From Romanomermis culicivorax (taxonomy: Eukaryota > Nematoda > Enoplea > Mermithida > Mermithidae), in NCBI GenBank assembly GCA_963922205.1, contig CAWUHX010000229.1:372001-436000 (forward strand): DNA of 64,000 bases. The letters are read 5' to 3'. Positions 58,214 through 64,000 of this stretch are shown here, one piece after another (position 1 is the stretch's first letter; every line of letters begins with the position of its first letter). Both the position numbers and the translations under genes were made by a program. Below the pieces are notes generated by a model. It saw nothing but the letters and a program-made list of their open reading frames with translations, searched no databases and was not told where the DNA came from.

Positions 58214-58833
58214 TGTCAAGAGACGAATATTAGATTTTGTGATGTGATGTTTTGATGCAATTTTATTTTATTTGATATTGCTATAACGTTTTTGCAAGTA
58301 TTTTATTAATTTCTTTTTAGTGCAACTTTCAACTATCAAAAACGTATAACTAGAAAAACATTTCCTCTGGAATGAAAGGAAGAAAAGTAGAGCTACAAAT
58401 AAATCATCTTTATATTGAAAAAAAATATAAAGTTAAGAAACCAAATAGGATCAAAGGTTAAAATAGAGAAGCCTTTGCATAAAACCAAATAGGATCAAAG
58501 GTTAAAATAGAAAAACCTTTTGCATAAGAACTTTCTTTTAAAAGTTTCTAAAGTTTAGAAACACAGTTGCTAGCTAAACAAGAAGCAGGTAACGAAAAAG
58601 CACTTGGGATTTCAAATAATTAATGACCAGTGGGAAACGGAAACTTTTTGAGTAGGAAAAAGTTTCAAAGTTTAATCTTTAGCTTTTATTTCAAAAAGAG
58701 CAGTTATAAAGTTTCCAAATTGTGTTCGTTCATTGTCATTTTATATTTGTATTTTAAAAAATTCTTTGGATTGTAAAATCAGGTTAGTAAATTTAGATTC
58801 AATCCTTTTGTCTTTTGTCATTAGCCCCTGACA
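58214..58833 (+). mobile_element. probable 5' LTR of the envelope-bearing gypsy element
   Basis: TGTCA at 58214 and TGACA at 58829-58833 are inverted ends of a 620-bp AT-rich block placed directly before a primer-binding-like site and gag. The block contains a 44-bp tandem duplication (58438-58481 and 58482-58526, core CCAAATAGGATCAAAGGTTA). The 3' LTR is beyond the window, so the ends rest on TG...CA logic and the junction similarity to 8432-8456. Confidence 0.45.
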
Positions 58834-58838
58834 AAATA

Positions 58839-58850
58839 TGGCGAGGCTGG
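58839..58850 (+). promoter_or_regulatory. candidate primer-binding site
   Basis: TGGCGAGGCTGG begins five bases after the proposed LTR end. TGGCGA-type primer-binding sites, complementary to tRNA 3' ends, are common in Ty3/gypsy elements. The tRNA cannot be named from the sequence alone. Confidence 0.45.
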
Positions 58851-59037
58851 CTTAAAACTCCGAGGAGAAAAAGGTCAGTACTCAGCTCCCAGTTTTTTTT
58901 TCTCATCCTGTAAAACAGATATTTTTCCAATATCTGTGAAAATTTTTATTCTGGCACAAATTGTTGCAGTGTAAAACGAGACACAAGACCAAATAAAGGC
59001 CACAGTTTTCTCAAACTTCTGTACAAAAGCTGACCAC

Positions 59038-60714
59038 TTGAAGGAAAAGACAGAATACCAGTCAAGATCTTCAAGAAGAGTTCGAACAGACTCTTGTAGC
59101 AAAAGTACAAAATCTCTTTCAGAACAATTTTCTGACATTGCAAAAGAAAGTAAACAATTTGTTCTTCAAAAAATGGCTGAGGATGACGCCACTCAAATTG
59201 AACAGACTATACAAAGGGCATTGCATAATGCAATGGACCCCTTGGCTAGGCAGTTACAAAATATTGATATTAAACTAGAAAATCCCCAGGCTCCAGTGCA
59301 GAACATAGCGAATGGGAGGCCGCCAATATGGGCAAACCCTATGCTTAGTTTACGCCCTTTACAGCCATTTTCTGGGTCATTTGGTGACTCATTTTCTGAA
59401 TGGGTTGATAAATTAGATCAGTACATGGTTCTCCAATGTGTACCAGATCAAGCTGATGACTACAAAAAGGCATTTTTGGAAGCTAATTTGAGTAGTTCAG
59501 CTTTATCTACCTTCAGGGAATTGAAGCGAGGACCACATCCACCAAAGAGTTATGCTGATTACATACAACAGCTGAAAAACTATTATCCAGATGGGAGAGA
59601 TGCAGATGTCTATCAGCAGCTCATCAACGATCGAGAACAGAAAAGATCTGAGACTGTGACTGAATTCTTGGAACAACTTCGCAGATTTAGCAGATCTGCT
59701 TATCCAACACTGACTGATAATGCACGTGATAGCATAATAAAACTGATTTTCGTTAGAGGACTACAGATGTCCATAAGGGATAGTATAAAATTTCGGGAAT
59801 TCACCACGTTAGAAGATGCTTTAAAAGCAGCTCGGTTTGCAGAGTCCCAGCCGTTTAGGGAAGATTTAAGATCAACTTCTCATACTGCTAATGTTGTTTG
59901 TGGAAATCAATCATATTTTCAGAAAGAAACTCACGTCCACAACAGCAAGAATATGTTGTCACAAATACAACTTTTACGTCAAGAGTTTGAAGCGAAACTC
60001 GCCCAAATACAAAGCGCCACACAGCCTATCATGTTTCGATGTGACATCTGCCATGGGGGACATCAGAGGTCACAATGCATATCGCCATGCCGGCATCGCT
60101 CTCAATCAGGGCATCCGAATAGAGATTGCCCTCTGTTAAAAAGGCAACCAATACAACAAACAGGTAATTTTGTGCTCAATAATGACTATAAGCAAAATCA
60201 AAGGTACAATAACTATGATAAAACTCAGCCCAATTTGCAGACAAAGTATAATAGTCGAATGAGAAAGACTAACAACAACAATTTTACTGAAAGTTCTTTA
60301 GGAGTTTTCACAGAAAATGATATAGATGATGAAGATCTTTTTCATCAATTTGTTCACAGTCAGAATGATGCTCCATATAACTGTGATCATATTAATTCTA
60401 TAAATTTTTCAGTATGGACCACTACTTGCATCTGTAGTGCTTGCCCAGTCCACAATCCGGCGCAAGTTGTTTGGCGTCCACAGGTTATGCCAACTGCACC
60501 CGCTACACCAAAAGTGGTGGTAGCAAAGCAACCACCAGTGAAGCCACAAGTGGTTCAAAAACTGATAAAGAAAAAGCTGAAGAAGTTGACAACACAGCCA
60601 AAATTGTTCATGCAGGCGCCTATCCAAGCCACAGCTGTACAAGAACAAATGGTTGTGGAGCAAACGGCACCGATACCACCGCGATGTGCTAATACACCGA
60701 CACCAGCTATGTAG
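59038..60714 (+). CDS. gag: Ty3/gypsy gag
   Basis: An open 558-codon frame; the ATG at 59173 (MAEDDATQIEQ) may be the real start because the first 45 residues are just polar. The capsid region has MDPLARQLQNIDIKL, PMLSLRPLQPFSGSFGDSF, WVDKLDQYMVLQ, KKAFLEANLSSSALSTFREL and FLEQLRRFSRSAYP. A nucleic-acid-binding region at 60040-60129 has degenerate zinc knuckles: the first is CDICHGGHQRSQC, one residue short of CX2CX4HX4C, and the second, CRHRSQSGHPNRDC, has Arg in place of its second Cys. The tail is P/V/K/Q-rich with KKKLKKL. The frame ends in TAG but stays open afterwards (see 60715-60936). The envelope starts only 4 bases after that extension. Confidence 0.85.
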   Translation: MKEKTEYQSRSSRRVRTDSCSKSTKSLSEQFSDIAKESKQFVLQKMAEDDATQIEQTIQRALHNAMDPLARQLQNIDIKLENPQAPVQNIANGRPPIWANPMLSLRPLQPFSGSFGDSFSEWVDKLDQYMVLQCVPDQADDYKKAFLEANLSSSALSTFRELKRGPHPPKSYADYIQQLKNYYPDGRDADVYQQLINDREQKRSETVTEFLEQLRRFSRSAYPTLTDNARDSIIKLIFVRGLQMSIRDSIKFREFTTLEDALKAARFAESQPFREDLRSTSHTANVVCGNQSYFQKETHVHNSKNMLSQIQLLRQEFEAKLAQIQSATQPIMFRCDICHGGHQRSQCISPCRHRSQSGHPNRDCPLLKRQPIQQTGNFVLNNDYKQNQRYNNYDKTQPNLQTKYNSRMRKTNNNNFTESSLGVFTENDIDDEDLFHQFVHSQNDAPYNCDHINSINFSVWTTTCICSACPVHNPAQVVWRPQVMPTAPATPKVVVAKQPPVKPQVVQKLIKKKLKKLTTQPKLFMQAPIQATAVQEQMVVEQTAPIPPRCANTPTPAM

Positions 60715-60936
60715 CAGAATGATATAGCCAACCTGCAGCACAAGATCTTAATTACCAATGACGAAAATGAAAAGCAACGTTTGCAAAAACATACGCAAAA
60801 GCTGGAGGATCAATTATCAGCAATGATAATCCAAAGTAAGACACCCTTCTTTATTGCTTTGTTAACTCTGTTGGCAACGATTCTATTACAGATTAGAATC
60901 CCCTGTAAGCGCAAAGCAATGATCCATCAAATCTGA
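60715..60936 (+). CDS. in-frame extension of gag after TAG: helix plus membrane segment
   Basis: Directly after the gag TAG the same frame stays open for 73 codons to TGA at 60934. It encodes a helical segment (ANLQHKILIT, EKQRLQKHTQKLEDQL) followed by FFIALLTLLATILLQI, a membrane-spanning-type segment, and a basic end RIPCKRK. The stop context is TAG CAG. Either the TAG is a mutation of a Gln-type codon and gag is normally 631 codons with a C-terminal membrane anchor, or it is read through. Copy B has a comparable helix (21781-22029) just before its envelope. Confidence 0.55.
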   Translation, partial: QNDIANLQHKILITNDENEKQRLQKHTQKLEDQLSAMIIQSKTPFFIALLTLLATILLQIRIPCKRKAMIHQI

Positions 60937-60939
60937 CAC

Positions 60940-61425
60940 ATGAATAAAAATTATCATATAGGTAATAGTCATTATTCGATACGTTTAGTTGTATGCATTT
61001 TCGTTATCACATTTTTATCAATAAATGTGGAATCTTATCAAATTTGTGGAGCATCAAAGAGCGGTCATGCCATAGAGGTTCCAAGGATAATCGAGTGTAA
61101 AGCACCACATGTTGAAGGTGTCAATCCTTCACGAATTAATCTTACCGTTTACATACCACGAAGCATGCCAAAAACAGTAGAGGCATTCAAGTGTACAGTA
61201 AAAAGTCGCACCATGTGCACTAACACTGGATTCTATGGCTCAAAAGGAATAGTGGCTGATTCAGCTACTATTTCACATCTAACGCCAGCGCAATGCAGAA
61301 ATGCGGTTGAATCCAAAAATTTTGATGACACTCCACTAATCAATCACTTACACCTAAGTACGAGTGGTGTTGCAAAGACACATGCACGGCTGCAACAAAT
61401 ATGTTCATCAAACATGGGCATGTAG
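60940..61425 (+). CDS. env: envelope-like glycoprotein, N-terminal part
   Basis: The frame opens with a short polar stretch and a signal-peptide-like core (LVVCIFVITFLSINV), then YQICGASKSGHAIEVP, IIECKAP, INLTVYIPRSMPK, AFKCTV, TMCTNTGFYGSKGI and a PAQCRNAV block. Paired cysteines, the sequon NLT and the blocks VYxPR and FxGxK give a cysteine-rich ectodomain layout like chuvirus-type glycoproteins captured by other LTR elements; that likeness is from memory. It lies in the gag reading frame, four bases after the gag extension. It ends in TAG at 61423 after a shift to the next frame near 61390-61424, where the downstream part overlaps. Confidence 0.7.
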   Translation: MNKNYHIGNSHYSIRLVVCIFVITFLSINVESYQICGASKSGHAIEVPRIIECKAPHVEGVNPSRINLTVYIPRSMPKTVEAFKCTVKSRTMCTNTGFYGSKGIVADSATISHLTPAQCRNAVESKNFDDTPLINHLHLSTSGVAKTHARLQQICSSNMGM

Positions 61426-62650
61426 CTTCATGGGATGGAAACACCATTGTAAGTGATCTGGGTGATGTAGGAAATTGCAAAGCATCATCTGGTCAATGTC
61501 TCAATCAAAATGGGGTAATCATCTGGAATGGACCATCTTTTAAGGATGTGTGCCCTTTGGAGCTAAAAGGAAATTACTCTGCCTATATGAGGGGCGAGTT
61601 TTTCATCATTGAAGAACTACAAGGTGCGTTCAAACTCAAGAATGCCTATAGAAAATGTGCAGAATTAAAATCAGCACTGCAAATGTATCAAGGTATTGTT
61701 GTCACACTTAACAGCTATAGATATAAAATTGAAAAGTATGAGAAATACTTGTCCACAGCCACACTTCCAGAAGACACTGACCCAATCAATTCGAAGCTAA
61801 ATTTCTTGCAGTTCCAAATTCGGGAATCAGCAATTGCTAATTTTCGTTATTTATGGCTTGAACTTTGTCATCAAGCTCAAAGGCAACTTGATCTAACATA
61901 GCAATTTTTGCATCTAGACGCAACACTTGGCGCACGGTCATTCTTGCAAAGAACTGACATTGTAGCTGAGTTTACGGGGGATGCATTGACTATTTGGCCA
62001 TGTAAACAAGTTAATGTTACAAAAATTTACTACGACTACAAAGTGAACCATATGTGCTTCAAGTATCTTCCTGTACAGATCAATGACACAATCTTCTTTG
62101 TGTCACCAGGATGAAATGACCTGTAGGGCTTTAGTCCAGAAGTTGACTGTTTTCATCACATGATAGGAATATTCAAAAACAAGTCAACATGGACTACAGT
62201 GTCAGGTCCAACACATGTAACAAAAGTTCCGCTGGAAATGGTGTGGAGAGGACACTATAAAGTTTTCCAGTTCAATTCACCTTCTATTTTCCATGACAAA
62301 TTAAGCACAGTACCAATCGATTTTGTTTTTCTTAAACAATATATCTACAAAACACAACAGCTAAACAGCATACTGTATAATTTGGTAAACTATACATCCA
62401 GTATGTCACTGCAGCCACAAGCAATTTACCAGGTTATCTCTGGAACAGGGGCTCTCGTAAAGGCCTCTTTGGAGGGCACAGGCGATGCTATGAAAAATGT
62501 GCTAATTGGGACGCATAATAAACTATCGTCTGGCTTGAATACACTTTTGCGAGGCCCACTACAATTACTGCTGAATATTATTGTAAGTTTGGCAGTCATG
62601 ACTGCAATCGGATATGCATGCTACTTGTTTTTGCTTTATTACAAAGCAAA
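61401..62650 (+). pseudogene. env: envelope-like glycoprotein, C-terminal part with TM segment
   Basis: Continuing in the frame beginning at 61401: VASWDGN, IVSDLGDVGNC, GQCLNQNGVIIWNGPSF, VCPLELKGNYS, a helical stretch with ELKSALQMYQGIVV, then TAG at 61899. The same frame continues with VNVTKIYYDYKVNHMC and INDTIFFV, TGA 62112, TAG 62124, then [19 protein letters not shown], a small-residue-rich [18 protein letters not shown] region and the membrane segment [20 protein letters not shown] (about 62560-62640) with basic KAKQKGGHG after it. Sequons: NYS, NVT, NDT, NYT. Three stops lie in frame and the rest is clean; no stop separates the TM from the protease. Confidence 0.7.
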
Positions 62651-64000
62651 ACAAAAAGGAGGACACGGAAGATTTAGTTTGGAACAACCTCCTGTGGTAC
62701 CAAATAATACTTCTGATGGTTTAGGTACAGCACTACTTCGTTTGATACGCTTGCAAACACATAAAGCTGAGCAACCAGGATCAACAGCTCAAAGAAACGT
62801 ATTTTTCCAAAATAGCAAAAAAGGAACTGAACCTACTGTTACAATTGGATCTTGCAATGTTGTCAACAGTAGCAATATTCATCAGATGCGCACGCCTCAT
62901 GCTGTCTTTATGATTAATAGTCAATTATCAGCCACAGCCTTGATCGATTCAGGTGCAGTTTACTCATTGCTAGATTCCAAAGTTGCTGCACAAATAAAAA
63001 ACTTGAACATTATTAAAACAAATGCACAACCAATAGCCGCTAATGGTCTGCAAATTGATCTATGTGGAGCTGCATATGTAAATGTTCAGGCATTTGATAT
63101 AAATGAAACCATATTAGTACAGATTCAGAACAATTGTTCAGCAGATATGGTTCTAGGCACAAATTTTCTAGCTCGATTCCACTCCACTGAGTTCAACTGG
63201 CAGAAATCATACATTAGATTAAATCAACTAGCCATACCATGTATAGGCATGGAGTACAATCCACCATACAAGCGAGGATCAGTAGCACTGAATGCAGATT
63301 TCTTGCTCCAACCAAGAAGTGTCTCAAAAATTTTGGTTCAAGTTTCTCAATTATACAAAATGGTGGACAATATCAAGTTTGAACCAAAGCTTTGCCAAAA
63401 TGGAAAGCAAAATGTCTATTTTGCAGCATCAGTTTCAAAAGTCACTAATAGTAAAATTCCGATACAAGTAATGAATCTAAATCAGTATCCTGTTCAACTA
63501 TACATGAATCAAACAGTTGGCGAAATCAAGTCCTATTCAGAGAAGGAAGTCATTGCACTTAATGATGTGAAGCCTACATTGCAATCTAGAAAAAACATTA
63601 CTGAATGGATAGAACAAAATTTCCAAATTTCTGATAACTTGGACATCAAGTACAGATGTGAATTAATCATGCTCTTAGTTCAGTTTCCATCGCTCTATGC
63701 AATAGATGAGAAGGACACGGGAAAAACTGATCTCGTACATCATCATGTTGATACAGGTGACAGTAAACCTATACAAAAGTATGCCTTCAGGACTTTGCTG
63801 AAGGAAAAAGATATAATTGTTGCAGAAGTTAAAGCTCTTGAAGCAAAAGGCATAATCAAACCAAGTGTTTCACCATGGTCCACCAACATTGTCCTTGTAC
63901 GCAAAAAGGATGGTGGTCATCGGTTATGCATAGACTTCAGAAGCCTAAATCAGGTGACGAAAAAGAATGTTTACCCAATGCCACGTATTGATGACATTTT
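62651..64000 (+). CDS. pol: Ty3/gypsy protease and RT start, fused in frame to envelope; runs off the window
   Basis: The open frame from 62127 passes through the envelope TM and, after a linker of about 100 residues ([14 protein letters not shown]), reaches [13 protein letters not shown], the retropepsin active site (DSGA at 62946-62957), then [11 protein letters not shown] and [11 protein letters not shown], the second protease core block. A pol linker follows with [14 protein letters not shown] and [12 protein letters not shown] begins with [27 protein letters not shown] and [12 protein letters not shown] at the window edge. No stop occurs between 62127 and 64000. It aligns in order with copy A (6299-7270). 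No separate pol start codon is evident. Confidence 0.85.

Noticed and set aside
58875..59143. Minus-strand frames of 65-87 codons
   Set aside because: Antisense of the gag start and leader, with no motif.
60409..60758. Minus-strand frames of 110 and 67 codons rich in W, C and L
   Set aside because: Antisense shadow of the low-complexity P/V/K/Q-rich gag tail.

Overview
The window looks like nuclear DNA from an invertebrate animal. It is AT-rich, has no bacterial-style operons, and the few spliceable frames carry short GT...AG introns of about 55-60 nt with pyrimidine-rich TTTCAG-type acceptors. I cannot name the species. Almost everything recognisable is mobile or endogenised-virus DNA in various states of decay. 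Confident host genes are absent; the best candidates are two short spliced frames on the minus strand (41.46-43.04 kb and 56.09-56.38 kb).

Layout. 0-3.3 kb: a possible exon, a degenerate TTAGGC-like tract, the N-terminal part of a piggyBac-type transposase and an unexplained 267-codon minus-strand frame. 3.6-7.3 kb: minus-strand Ty3/gypsy pol remnant (copy A), split by an 821-bp solo LTR with a 4-bp target duplication. 9-18.3 kb: hAT-like MITE, a spliced DUF4371/ZMYM-type hAT transposase remnant, a minus-strand gypsy RNase H/integrase scrap, an unnamed exon cluster and a second TIR-bounded repeat. 19.5-23.6 kb: minus-strand gypsy copy B (gag, envelope, protease). 24.5-25.6 kb: plus-strand gypsy gag (copy C), cut by a 4.47-kb hAT element (25612-30082) with recognisable TIRs, 8-bp target duplications, subterminal repeats and a spliced BED-finger transposase. 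32.0-34.1 kb: a Merlin (ISXO2-like DDE) transposon with a MITE nested in it. 34.9-37.3 kb: a second, decayed copy of the solo-LTR family and a plus-strand gypsy RNase H/integrase scrap. 38.4-39.6 kb: a 3'-5' exonuclease-like frame with six in-frame stops but no frameshift. 40.86-41.07 kb: 31-bp minisatellite. 48.8-51.7 kb: gypsy gag (+) facing gypsy pol (-). 51.8 kb: hAT N-terminus. 54.5-55.2 kb: a GC- and CpG-richer LTR/leader-like block. 56.7-58.2 kb: three adjacent Polinton/adintovirus virion-type genes (pX-like, a conserved unnamed protein, pVI-like). 58.2-64.0 kb: the best preserved element, a plus-strand Ty3/gypsy copy running off the window.

The main result is the organisation of that last element. 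Its order is gag - envelope - protease - reverse transcriptase, not the usual gag-pol-env. The envelope's C-terminal transmembrane segment runs in one reading frame through a linker of about 100 residues into the aspartic protease (DSGA) and the RT. The diverged copy B on the other strand at 19.5-23.6 kb has the same order and the same in-frame TM-linker-protease join, so the arrangement belongs to the family and is not a local accident. The envelope ectodomain resembles chuvirus-type glycoproteins that are known as captured envelopes in other LTR elements. No feature here was checked against a database.
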